Assembly (NCBI GenBank): GCA_032718565.1
Contig: JAVGVS010000043.1
Span: forward strand, 1,857,557-1,921,556
Reading direction: 5' to 3'
Source: Distichodus sexfasciatus
Lineage: Eukaryota; Chordata; Actinopteri; Characiformes; Distichodontidae
DNA: 64,000 nucleotides
Numbering within the stretch: the first letter of the stretch is position 1; the number at the start of each line of letters is the position of its first letter. Made by a program: the position numbers and the translations under genes. Positions 51,567 through 62,639 of this stretch are shown here, one piece after another. The notes below the pieces were generated by a model. That model was not told where the DNA came from, searched no databases, and saw only the letters and a list, made by a program, of their open reading frames with translations.

Positions 51567-51783
51567 CCATTAATGTGTAAGAATTTGATATAGTTTGTGT
51601 CCATTTTAATACATCTCTTAAAGAGTTTTCAATCAAATGAGGTGCACTTTTTAAACCATAATATTCTATCACTTGTTTACGCTGCTTAATAAATTGTAGG
51701 TCCACTATTGTGCCTTTGCCATCTACTGTAAACTCACGTGTTTTTGCGTCCATTATGTAGCACTTAGACTCCATATGCCTCCA
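51567..51783 (-). CDS. Unrecognised coding-like exon (candidate)
   Basis: A 217-bp minus-strand open stretch in AT-rich DNA reads like a real protein segment: WRHMESKCYIMDAKTREF, then GTIVDLQFIKQRKQVIEYY and LIENSLRDVLKWTQTI. It is bounded by an acceptor (TTGGTATGCAG) and a consensus donor (ATGG followed by GTGAGT). It opens in phase 0 and closes in phase 1. A minus-strand frame at about 52900-52660 that ends KCAQIERE before GTACAG would splice to it in phase. However, that frame has no start codon and overlaps the cast promoter, so it may be chance. A 66-bp candidate (50973-50908; FLAGPRAYGNLVVTHK, donor GTGTGT) is not in phase with this exon's donor without an intermediate exon. I do not recognise the family, and a relic of a retro-copy is also possible. 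Confidence 0.35.
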
Positions 51784-52151
51784 CTGCATACCAACAAAGC
51801 GGGAACTGTGGGGAATATGTGCAGATGCTGACTGTGCATATACGATGTTTGCTCATTGCCTTTGGCATTGGCTTTGCTCAGAAACATGCATGCAGCAGGA
51901 GGAGCAATTAGAAGGCCACAAAACCCCTACAGAGAGCACAGATTTAGCGTTTAAGTTTGTTCTTCAAGACACAGCACAGCAATGCCAAGCAAAAAGAGGA
52001 CGCATGGACGGAAGAAAAAACAGGTAAAATGATTTTTTTTAATCAGCCTTACAAATTGTACAGATTTGCTCAGTCTTCATATTGGTTTTATATCCTAGAT
52101 TCACTTTTGTCTTATCATAATCAATCAATCAGCCAAATGATCGATCAATCA

Positions 52152-52172
52152 ATTCTCTCTCTCTCTCTCTCT
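52152..52172. repeat. (CT)n microsatellite
   Basis: A pure CT run on the plus strand, followed by GATA- and GATC-rich short repeats to about 52235. Confidence 0.95.
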
Positions 52173-52619
52173 CCTTTCGATAGATATATAGATTAAGAGA
52201 TGCATAAATAGATGAATAGACAGATCGATCGATCTACCTTGTTTATATTATAGATATCTCTTGAGATTGAATTGCATTAGAATTACAATACAGTGCCTTC
52301 AGAGAACAGCGGGAATGCGTTTCTCATTAGGTAAAAGAAGCCTGATTAAGTATGGGTGTGTGTGCGATTTTTTGGGAGCTCCACATGAGCTGTCACGCTA
52401 TGGTACTAAGATGCTTATAACTCGTAATGGCAGCTCCGTGAGGTTCTGTGGTCTTATTGCGCAAACACGACGCAGCCCGGATAAAATGTAGCGCGTAGGC
52501 TTGCGAGTTCTCATTCACTTGCGCAATCGTATAGTATAATCTGTTAGGAAGTAGAAAATCACTTCTGATGTAAAACGCACGTAATTGAAACGTAATTATC
52601 GTTCTGGACGAGTTGGATG

Positions 52620-52728
52620 GGGAGGAGCAGAAGACGGAATGCGGGCAGACTGACTGTACCTCCCGCTCGATCTGCGCACATTTTGCGCGGAGTTCACCTG
52701 AAAGCGTCGCTTCTCGGAGGTCTGTGCT
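52620..52728 (+). promoter_or_regulatory. Putative cast distal promoter / 5' UTR
   Basis: The stretch is locally rich in CpG (CTCGATCTGCGCACATTTTG, GCGCGG, AGCGTCGC), unlike the AT-rich flanks. It leads into a start codon and strong splice donor at 52729-52760. It has no TATA box. Confidence 0.4.
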
Positions 52729-52758
52729 ATGGCGTACGCTGCCTACTGGACGAGTCTC
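52729..52758 (+). CDS. cast: cast, alternative first coding exon MAYAAYWTSL (calpastatin)
   Basis: Calpastatin is the endogenous cytosolic inhibitor of calpains. This 10-codon exon encodes MAYAAYWTSL and runs straight into a perfect donor (GTAAGT) in phase 0. The start has G at -3 and G at +4. It resembles the short MAFASWW-type first exon that I recall from one mammalian calpastatin promoter. The assignment also rests on position: CAST lies next to PCSK1 in divergent orientation in human. The inhibitory repeats are not in this window, so the gene is partial here. Confidence 0.55.
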
Positions 52759-52920
52759 GTAAGTAAAACCGCCGTAGTAAGAAAGCCGATGCGGAAAGTG
52801 AGCCGTATGTTCAGACCTGTAGAGTTTCCTCGAGGTAACGGGGCTTGAACTAATCGGATCAGTCTCCACATGAGCAGGGAGCAAACGCGACGCCCCAAAA
52901 CTGATTGACAATGTTAGAAA

Positions 52921-54164
52921 GGTCCTGAAGTGGGGCGTTGTCTGGAACTGCCTCTGTTAGAGGAGAATTTAATCAGTCAAAACTAGGATATGAGTTGACA
53001 TTTAACCGAAAGTGGATCCAGGGTGTGGGTGGATAATGATCTATAGATTGTGTGGGTCCAGTGAAATGAGATTGAGATGTTTGAGTTGAATGGAAATGTA
53101 TGTATGTATGAAAGGGACAGGTAAGATGGGACTAAGCCGTACTTAAAAGACTACAGAAAAACATGGTCAGAATTACAAATTAAATCGTAGCATAACATTT
53201 TGATTGACATTTTGCATGATCTTCTTGCTGGGGAATGGTTCCCTAAACGGTTGCAAACTTGTATCTTGTACCTCTAAATATTCAAACTTAGTCAAGCATT
53301 GAGGGTACAAATTAGTACTTGTAAGTGCAGCCTTTTGCTTTAAACAACAATTTGTTAACTTTTTGTAAACTGGGGAAGAAAAATACTTTTTGGACAGTGC
53401 ATGACTGATCCAGGTTCTGAATGTGACTGTTGATGTGTGACTTAGACGTGATGTGTGAACTTAATCCAGTTTTGCTAGAAAAAACTGGATTATACCCAGC
53501 TATTTTGCATTTTTGCAGTATTATTATGAATGCTGTCTGAGCCATGGGTGTCAGACTCAAGTCCTGGGGTTGCCACTACCTTGAAACCACTAGTGGAAGT
53601 TGAAGCAGGTGTGTCCGGTTTGGATCCTAAATGTTGAGACTCTCCAGGACTGGAGACAAACATTGTATTATGTCAATCAAATTGCAGTTTTATGACAAGC
53701 TTCTTTGAACTTTGTCTCCATCTAGTGTGCATTTGTGTAATTAGTTTTTATTGTATGTTAAATTCAATCCAAAGAATCTATTTTTCCTATACCACACCTA
53801 AAATCCATCCCAAAACTCCTCAGAGTCATTACAAAAATCAGTCCTGTGAGAACTTGTCTTTGGCAATCCCTTGGGCAAAAAGAAACATTCTTCCCTCCCT
53901 AAAGCTTTCAAGCTGAGAATTACTAGCCAGCTAAAACAAACAAATAATGATTTTTGATTATATGTTATTGTATTGTATTTATTTTATTGTTTTTATTTTA
54001 CTGTCATAACTTTAAATCTTTTATGATTGTGTGACTACTGTAATTAAGAGAACTTGCGAGTGCTTGGAAAGTTGCAGGTCTGTGGTGTCCCATGGCTGTA
54101 GTGAAAGATGTTACTCTAACTATAAATATCTTGCACTAGAGGCTCCTGTTTCAGACAGACAGAC

Positions 54165-54202
<38 letters not shown>

Positions 54203-56600
54203 ACACACACACACACAGTCTTGTATTACTATCTTTGTGAGGTCTTTCCATAGACTCCCATAATGACTATATGTATATAATTTTACATCTAACCCTAACC
54301 TTAACCTCAGTAACCAAAAGCACATCTTTTACCTCTTTTAGTTTCTCAAATAAAACAAGCACATTTTCTATAAAGTCATTTTTCCTCATGGGGACCTCTC
54401 AAATGTCCCCACAAAGCCCAAAAAACAGATAAAAGTAATTTTAGGGGACAAAAAGGTCCCCACAATGCGATAAATACATGAACACACACACACACAAAGG
54501 TGATAAAGTAACATGTATGATTTTACATGTATATACAAGTTGTTATTAACATTACTGTAATAAAAATGGCATAATAAGCATTTAGCTGGTAAAGACCTGT
54601 TTTAATGTTGCTGATCATAAGCAAAATGTTTCAATATAGGCATATGTGGCTTGGCATTAACAATAACTAGCAATGACCACCATGAACTAGCTTAAATCTT
54701 TTCTGCTCAGATGTTTTTCTGAGAGAAATGATGACTGGCATTAAAAAAAAACCAACAACTTATTGGCACTGCAAGTTTCTCAAGAGGTAGTAGCTGGTTT
54801 TACAGGCTGGTTTATCTTCCAACTGAATCTTAAGGTGTGTCTGCAAGTATCCATCAATTGTCTCATTCAAATCTATGTGTGTAGATTTTTTGTATGATGT
54901 ATGCAAGTTCCTTTGTTTTGTTCAACAAGTCCTTGATCTGTGAAACCCAGGCATCTGAGAGAAAGCACATAAAATATACTGTGTATGAAGTCAGACGTCA
55001 TTCCAAGCACATATTCGCAGATTGTAGATCTTTGTTACAACACTGCTCCAAAAACAGATAACTAGGAATGTGCAAAGACATGATTTTTTTTCTGTTGTAA
55101 ATATACAACTTTGTATAGAACCATACATTTATTCCTCTTTATATTTGAACTTTGATAATAAACAGCAACTGTCCTTACGCAATTATTTAATAAAAAGTCA
55201 CTATTTATACTTTTTGGCAGAGTATTTTGGGGGTTTGAAAGTATTTTGCTTGATTTAAAGTTATTTGAATGAGCAATGATAGTAACTTGGATTTATCTGC
55301 AGCTTTTCATATCTTAAGTGCTAGAACACAGTTCTCAAAACTGGTCTTACCGATTACGAAAATAATTCCTTTAAGAACAACATTGGGTGGTTCCTTGGGC
55401 AAAAATAAGTATATATCACATTCACATATGATACACCTTCTACCCTCCATAAAGCTCTGAGAGTTACTAACCATCTATGTTTTATTTTATTTTTATAAAG
55501 ATTAATTTACAGCTTTACAAATCTATTTGTGTAAGACCACACTAAGTGAAAAAATACAATAGGTATAAGTAAGCAGTTATGTAAACTAAATATTTTACCA
55601 TTTTATGCATGAAATTACATTCACATGTTTTAATACTGGCCTCTGATCTGTTCCACACATAGAAAATGTGCACACAAATAGCTGTCCAAGTGAAGACAAT
55701 ACAAAAGCTATGAGCCGAAGGTGTTGCTACAAGAGATTTTACTAAACTTACAAATTCAGTGAACTCCCATTACCAAACAGCATGTGCATTATATTCAGAT
55801 TTATCACTTCAAACAGCTTAATCCTCCACCCAAATATACTCATAGACATATGAAGCAATACATTAGTTGCTTTTCTCCTGGAAAAAAGAGACTTTGGTCC
55901 ATCAAGTTTTTATTACCGTTGAGTTCTTTACGTATTCATGGACTGATTTTGATCTTCTCTACATGCTTTGCTGGAGAATTATTACCATATAGGATTGTAG
56001 CACAATTCACATTTTTATGTTTTATGTATGGCCATGGTACTGAAAATGACCTTCTGAGAATTTATGAATCCACACCCACCCTCATAATGTCATGTCTGTC
56101 AGTGAGCACTACAGCTGATCAAAAGAATGTGCATTTGTTTTAAAATGTGGTTTTTCAGGAACATTGGTGGGGTGTGGTTTTATGTGGTAACACCAAATAA
56201 TGTTTTATCTTTATGATACACATGATCTATGAAATGCACTATAAACAACTGAACACATATCTTGGCCTTGATAACATGTTTTAAAAGACAGTTGAAGCAG
56301 TTTTAAGTGTATAGCAAATATACTTTGGTTTCTGTGAACTTAGTCTCACTTGGCAGAAGACAGAGACTACAAATGACAGGCCATGTGTCAAAATGCTTTT
56401 TGTAAAATCACCAAAGTTTCAGGGAAACTGCATTTTAATTGAGTGGAGTGGGAAAATATTTAGCTTGACTCCAGATTTAGTCACCCCTTTACCCCTCCCT
56501 CACTCCCTCCCCTCTGGTATCTGGGCTTTTTTAGAGGCAGGATCCTCCTCCACTGCCTGCCCTTTTCCCTCCCCTTCTCTTTCCTCTCCTCCCCTTCAGT
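52921..56600. other. cast first intron region (inferred): no exon recognised
   Basis: If both cast first exons are real, this lies between alternative promoters. Apart from the CA-flanked repeat it is AT-rich and featureless. Open frames such as the one near 55784-56143 have no family signature. Confidence 0.4.
54155..54505. mobile_element. Dispersed fish repeat ending in CA runs
   Basis: A (CA)n run at 54168-54217 is followed by GTGAGGTCTTTCCATAGACT, CTAACCCTAACCTTAACC, GGGGACCTCTCAAATGTCCC and GGTCCCCACAATGCGATAAA, and ends in another CA run (54482-54497). This whole unit is a familiar dispersed teleost repeat. It has no coding capacity. Confidence 0.65.
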
Positions 56601-56677
56601 GCCTGGAACATGTTGTAGTTCTGGGAGAGGAAAGTTACAGACACGCTTACACTCACAGCAGAACGCCGGCAGTAAAC

Positions 56678-56794
56678 ATGGGCCAGTTGTTCAGCTGGTT
56701 TCGGGGCTCTCAAGACACCCCGGCCTTGCAGGATGTGGCAGTGGAACAAGAGGCATCTACTGGGTATTATCACTCCCTGGACCCAGGAATGAGT
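56678..56794 (+). CDS. cast: cast, second alternative first coding exon (MGQLFSWFRGSQD...)
   Basis: A 39-codon exon starts MGQLFSWFRGSQDTPALQDV and continues AVEQEASTGYYHS. The start codon has A at -3 and G at +4. The donor is GTATGT after AGT at 56794, in phase 0. That phase matches the MAYAAYWTSL exon, so both could splice to one shared downstream exon. The Met-Gly start with Ser at position 6 fits an N-myristoylation signal, which would put this isoform at membranes. Pyrimidine-rich sequence upstream (56480-56600) may be promoter or 5' UTR. Gene identity rests mainly on synteny with human CAST; a different plus-strand gene is possible. Confidence 0.55.
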
Positions 56795-59700
56795 GTATGT
56801 TGGAGTTTATGTATGTGTGAATATGTGTGTTTTTGTGGCTTTGCATATGTGTGGTTTTTTTACAAGCTGAGTAAGTTTGGCCTAAGGCCTTTATACTTTG
56901 CTGAGAATTTGCTCAATCACAAAAGAGGGTAGGGCAAAAAGGGAGAATGTTGTTGGCCACGGCCCAGGTCAAGGTTACTTCTGTGTGAAAGAGGAGAAGG
57001 AGTTTTGGAATGTGAGCAAGGATTCGGCTGGGAACACTGACCAGTAGTCACAGATCTGTGCCTAGAATTTTAACAGCTGAGGCAGTGTCTTGTTTTAAGT
57101 CCATTACTCTCTGGAGTGCAAAACTTTTGATTGTCATGTTAGTCAAGTTCAAAAGTGTGCATGTGTCTGAATCAGTAGAGTTTACAAGGATATCTGCTCT
57201 TTTTTCTGGAAAATAATGTGCCTAGGAAAAGTAGATGTTAAAACTTTCAATTGAACTGAAGGCATGAACACTTTTTCACTTTGCTGTGGCGTCAAAGCTC
57301 TTCTCTTCTATGACATCCCTGTTAGAGCTATTTCAGTATGTTTATATTGGGCCACTTCCTGTGTTTCTTATCAGTGGATTCCTGCAGCTGTTGCACTTTA
57401 TCACGAAAATGCTTTTTTGTTTGTGTAGCCGTATGTTTGAAAGTATAGCCACGGTCCCTTTGCGTGCAAAGTGTTCTGGGCTGGAGTTCCGGGGCTGCAT
57501 TCTGCACATACCCATGGTGCACTCTGCCACCTCTGTTCAACATCAGCTACTGCTGTCAACAAACGAACAGGGACTGGGAGAGAAAAAAGTATGGACCTGG
57601 GCCCTGATGCTTCAGGTGTTCTGTGAGTCAAGCCAAGCCCAAGCATCCAGATGCATTAAGATCAGTAGGTGGAGTTGCTGTACTTTGCTCCTGGCTATTG
57701 CAGGTGATCTTAAAACAACTGCAAAGTGTAAGTGACAGTGATTAAGCTACACCCATTAATCAGCAATGTTTGAGTAATACATATGTAGACCTGTACAAAT
57801 TCCTGATAAATTGATAAAAGTGATGACATGGCCTACACCCCTGACTGTTGATCCCTTTGTTGAACAGGCATGTAATGCATATCAACTGAGGAAAATTATT
57901 TGGCAGGAAAATACATTTGAGTGTTTAATTAATTGAGTGCCTGTGTGTATTAACTGTTGTTAACTGTTTAACTGAGGGTAACTGAGGGTAAATGACCTGT
58001 CCAATGTGGCATGGATGAGACTGCCCATATAGCAGCATGTGCCTAACAAGACAGTGATGAGTAAAGTGCAGAGGCGCAATAGAGTCAGTTCACAGTCCAG
58101 GTGTGTGTGTGTTTGGGGGGGGGGGGATGAGGTCATCTGAGATGTGAACTGACAGGAACTTGGTGTTACTGTGGACCTTTGGATGCTGAGTGGTGTGTGG
58201 GTGGGTGGGGCAAGTTTTCCAGAAGTCATGCCCTGATGTCAGATCTAGCTTTTTTCTTATTAACCCTGACAGTAAAACCAGGTTTTCTATTCCTAGAGTT
58301 GACTTTATTGCTTTATAATTGCCGAATGCAACACACAAATACAGTATGTAATCAGTATAGTCAGATTTATTGTCCAATGTTATGCATAGGATAATGTATG
58401 TACTACAAATATAGCTGATAGCTTTAATAATATGCTCCTACTGCTATGCACAGAACATAATCATTTATTTAGTCCATGTGCTGTGTGACTGAAGCACTAT
58501 TGATCTAAATGGTGCAACCTAGCAGTGGTAATGAGACATGCAGCCAGAGGCTATTTCTGCATGTGGGGTGTTGCCTAAGTAAAGCAGGTTCACTTCATTA
58601 TGTGTGTCTTTCCCCACAGTTTGGGTTTGTTGGTGTCTGTGTTCATGTTCTCTAAAAATGACTGCCAGATTTCTCAATGCTGTGTCTCTTAGCTTGCTTT
58701 TGAAGGCTACCCAAAAGCAAACACATTTCTTGGCTATGCTGGAATATTTACTTCTTGCATAAATTTAAGTTGTGGATTAATTCCAGCTCTCCAGGTACTG
58801 GGAACCTGTCACAAACATTACATTCAGGATCTGCAAAAGTTTGTCATAGACACTGCGTTTGTTTGCTGTAGTTGTGGATCATCTGGGCCATTCACGTGGG
58901 TTGGTCTCACATTGGGTATCCGTGAGAGCTATTTTAGGTCATACCCTCAGCCTTAAAGTGGAGTGGCTGTCATAAGCACCCATTTGCCTTTGACCTCACA
59001 CAAACACTTTATTGCGCCATAGGCTAACAGCAAATTAACATATGACATCTAAAGCTGTAATTCGACTGAAATCAAAGACACACAGCATGTGCTCGTTGAC
59101 TGTTAGAGATCACTAGCAAGAGCTGAGAATGTTCAGTATGTACATACTCCTAAATATAACTGTCCAAAAGAGTTATATTCAGTTGCAAAGTTGCTCAGGT
59201 TTAAAATACAGACAGATTGACACAGTAAGAGTCAGTAAGGAGAGGGGGGGTGGTGGGGAAGGAAAGAGAGAGGGGTGCAGGGGGATTCTCTTAAGGGCCT
59301 GACTATATAACCATATCACCATATCATTTTCTTTCTTATCCAAAAATAATTAAATCCTTGTATACACATTGTACTGGAAGTAAAAGAGTAGCTGTAATAT
59401 AGGCAACAGATTATGTGTCATTATCTATCACTCACTGCCCCAGTGGTGGTGGAATTTGCCCTCTGCTCTCCCTCCATCATCTTTGAAATTTTTATGATCT
59501 CTTCTTCCCTGTGCGGTCAACTCCACTGACGTATAATTATTGCTGTGCATTTTACTATTGAGAGCTGTGGGGTGTTCCGAACATTCCAGTCTATATGCAA
59601 TAACAATTGCAAACTCCTTCCGGTAATTGAATGCAACTTCAAGGTTGAAATTGTTTGAAATGAACAATTTTTACCACATGCTGATTAAAATATAAAAAAA

Positions 59701-60900
59701 TACTTAAATGTAATATTTGAAGATGAACAAATCTGATGATGATATAACATTGTTTAAAAGCTAGTGTTTCTACTTCTACCTCCTGTAGCCAAAAAACCCT
59801 TTGATTGCATGGTCATGTTGATGCAAAAAAACACATCTTTGTCTCTCACGTTTTATGTGACTACAGAGCAATGCTTGTTCAGACAGAGGCAATGTTAGAA
59901 ACAAAAGATTCTCTCACCAGCCCAGATTCAAGCTGAGGTCATCATCTTAACTTCTTATTGGTTTAAGCTCTATACTGGGGTGGGGCACAAGTTTGGCTAC
60001 ACAGTTACTTGTCAGCAGATAAGGGTTGCTATGTGACTGTTTCCATGCCCCTTCAAACCCCAACTAAAGTGCTCGCCTCGCTGAAATTTAAGGAATGTAA
60101 GTTTTGCTTTAAAGAAACAGAACTGAATTAGCTTGGCTTGGCCTTCTTTTACAAGGTAATTATATTATGGTCATTTAGAAAGGCTAACTGTGGGGTTTGT
60201 GGTCATTCCATATTAGGTTGTGTTTGTTAGTTTCTCCTTTTCCACGTATGGTGTTTGGATTCAGTTATGTTTATAATAACAGGCCTTGGTATGTTGCTGT
60301 TTAATGTTACATGTATTTGTCAAAGAGAAGCTGATAGCATTATTTGAACCTTTAAAAAAAAGTACAATGTCTCAGCAAGATATGGCCCTTAAAATCCATT
60401 TTACTTATGACTAGCTATTAAAGTGCTTGGAAAAGTTCGAAGTTTGCTTGAAAGTGCCAAACCTGCTTAAGTTGTGTTTTAAATAATGGCCTAGCATCAA
60501 ACAAATAATAACACCTTATAACCAATGGTCATCATCAACTGTTTTAATTGATCTTAATTACTTAACTGTAGTAATGTAGAGGTAATGTTAAGGAGTTGAC
60601 TGTTGAATGCAGAGGTCACATTTTGTTGTATTGCACTGTGTGCTGTGCTGTGGTGTGTTCACTTTAATTCACTGCTGCACCCACTATGACAAGTACATTA
60701 ATCACTGATGTGTGAACACAAACTGAATGTCTCAACTGTTATGTTTCATTCTGATGAATATTTTGTAATAATTTGTAATCTATTAGGTCACTCAGTTCAC
60801 TGCACTGTTACTTAGATGTGAAATGAATAGCTTCCGTGGTAAGAATTTCCAATACAGAGACATGTACTTAATTTGTCAAGATTTTAAACTATTTTACACA
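56795..60900. other. Probable cast intron: no exon recognised
   Basis: No exon with coding character was found. Features are a G run at about 58118-58126, a GT-rich stretch and AT-rich filler. Confidence 0.4.
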
Positions 60901-60914
60901 CACTTTTACAAGCT

Positions 60915-61330
60915 ATTATGTAAAGCTGAAACGATTATTCGAATAACTAGAATAATTCGATTTCAAAAAATGATTTTTCTATAATCGAAACTTAGTGTAA
61001 TTCTTTTCACTCGTTAGAGCATGCTCCGCTTGTGTTTCACACGGATACTTATTAATGACGCACAACTTTTTCAGTAGCGCAGTCAAGACAAGACCCGATG
61101 CCTCTGTATGTGAAAGTATTTGAGATATTCCGTGCACAAAACCAGAAGCAAATGCGTAAAAACGCATAAATGACATTTTTCGCAATGTAAACACGTGCAT
61201 GAGCGCCATTACTCGCTAAAGCGCTCCAGTTCAGTCTAAACGTACCCTTTATTACAGACAAAACGCATATTTTAGCTGATAAATAACCACAACAACCAGC
61301 GTTCTACTCACAATACAGCCTTTTTTGAGT
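60915..61330. mobile_element. Probable hAT-type MITE fragment
   Basis: The sequence GCTGAAACGATTATTCGAAT AACTAGAATAATTCGATTTC is the familiar start of a dispersed fish hAT-type repeat. The body carries CGCATAAATGACATTTTTCG and other CpG-rich words. The right end and target duplication could not be set. Confidence 0.5.
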
Positions 61331-61599
61331 GGTTTTCTCACCAATCATGATGCAAGATCCTAAAAACCTGAGGCTCCACCCAACAGCTTTAAGAGAGTTA
61401 ACCTGACAGGCTTGCAGGCAAAACTAGATGGTCTTGAATTTCATCATCATTAGTCAGCAGTCACTTTCCCAGCACTCTTTAACTCATGGCAGAAAAAGAT
61501 GTTAGGGAGAACTATGACATCATCACTGATTCATCTACAGACCCATTCAGATTGATTTCCTTTTACCATGCAACATGTTCTGACAAACAGTCTTTCCAC

Positions 61600-62110
61600 C
61601 ATGCAGCAGGGGGCGCCGTTTTCATAGGTTACTGACTACACTCTAGTTTGGCTCCTGAATCACAAATGCAGAGAATTTGTCTGAGAGACCAGGCCGAGGG
61701 AGGGAAGGAAGTGCGTTTAATCGTTGAGTCAAGTCCTCCCGTGACGTCATCCACACCACCACGTGGTCCTCTTGCATAACGGCTTGAAGAAATGGCTTCG
61801 CGCATTTTATCCTGCAGCAACCAACAGTTCTGAGCCGCAGAAATTTTTCTCCATGTTCATTTTGATTCCTCCACTCTTCCTCTATTCTAATCTCTCTCTA
61901 ACTTGGTTCTCTGTCACAATTCCCCTGCACTCTTTTATTTCTGTGTTTATGCAGAAATAAAAGATTTGAAGGTTTTCCCCTAATCTCTCCCTTCATACTG
62001 CCCTCCCTCTCTCTCTTTTTCCGCCTTTCTCTCTCTCTCTCTTTCACCCTGGGTGGAGTCGTGTGGTCGTGCCCTGCTGTGTTTTTCGGAGGTCGGTGCA
62101 GCTCAGATTC
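61600..62110 (+). promoter_or_regulatory. Candidate additional promoter region with CRE and E-box
   Basis: The stretch has a perfect CRE (TGACGTCA, 61742-61749) and an E-box (CACGTG, 61760-61765) within 25 bp, and CpG density above that of its flanks. It is followed by CT-rich tracts (61990-62045). It could be another cast promoter or an intronic enhancer. No convincing first coding exon follows. Confidence 0.3.
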
Positions 62111-62639
62111 CTGAACAGTGAGTGTTGTAGTCACACCCTGTCAGTCAAGCCTGGAACTGAAATGTCTGTGGCCCTGCTGTTTATCCGACTCTATCTCTCT
62201 CTCTCTCTGTGCCTCACTCTCACTCCACCAGATCATATACTTCTCTTCATCAGAACTAGGCTGAGCAAACTCACTCAAACCTATGGACCCAACTACCACC
62301 CACTTCCTCTGTCATATGGAAACAATCTGTTTATTTTTCCTGGCTACCAGTTCAGAGAGGGACGGGCCAAACGCCCCCAGCCAATGGGAGAGGCCGATGA
62401 TGCTGCATTAACACAGATGGGCGGGACTTGGTCTGCTCTGTCCTGTTCATCGTGTCTGCCTGGGTGGAGAGGTTTTTTTTTGTGTGGGGTGTGTTCCCAA
62501 GTGTGTGAGCTTGTGTGTATGTGTGAGGGGCATACTTTCTCTGAAGTAGTTGTCAGACTAGGGGGATTACTTATTTCTTTTGCTGTCAGGTCTCACCGAT
62601 AAGGACATAAACAACAGGACACTCTCACAGACCCAGATG

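Noticed and set aside
52393..52659. Continuation of the minus-strand open frame below the candidate donor at 52660.
   Set aside because: The stretch is antisense to the CpG-rich cast promoter and has no recognisable protein; openness is probably compositional.
55784..56143. A 119-codon plus-strand open frame.
   Set aside because: It has no domain and no splice context, and it lies in AT-rich DNA in the presumed cast intron.
62063..62602. A 179-codon plus-strand open frame.
   Set aside because: Composition follows CT-rich and GT-rich simple sequence, and there is no family signature or conserved motif.
62590..62639. A 50-bp plus-strand candidate exon with a good acceptor and GTACGT donor (GLTDKDINNRTLSQTQM).
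   Set aside because: Its only open phase needs one carried base. Both cast first exons end in phase 0, so it does not fit the gene model, and the peptide is not recognisable.
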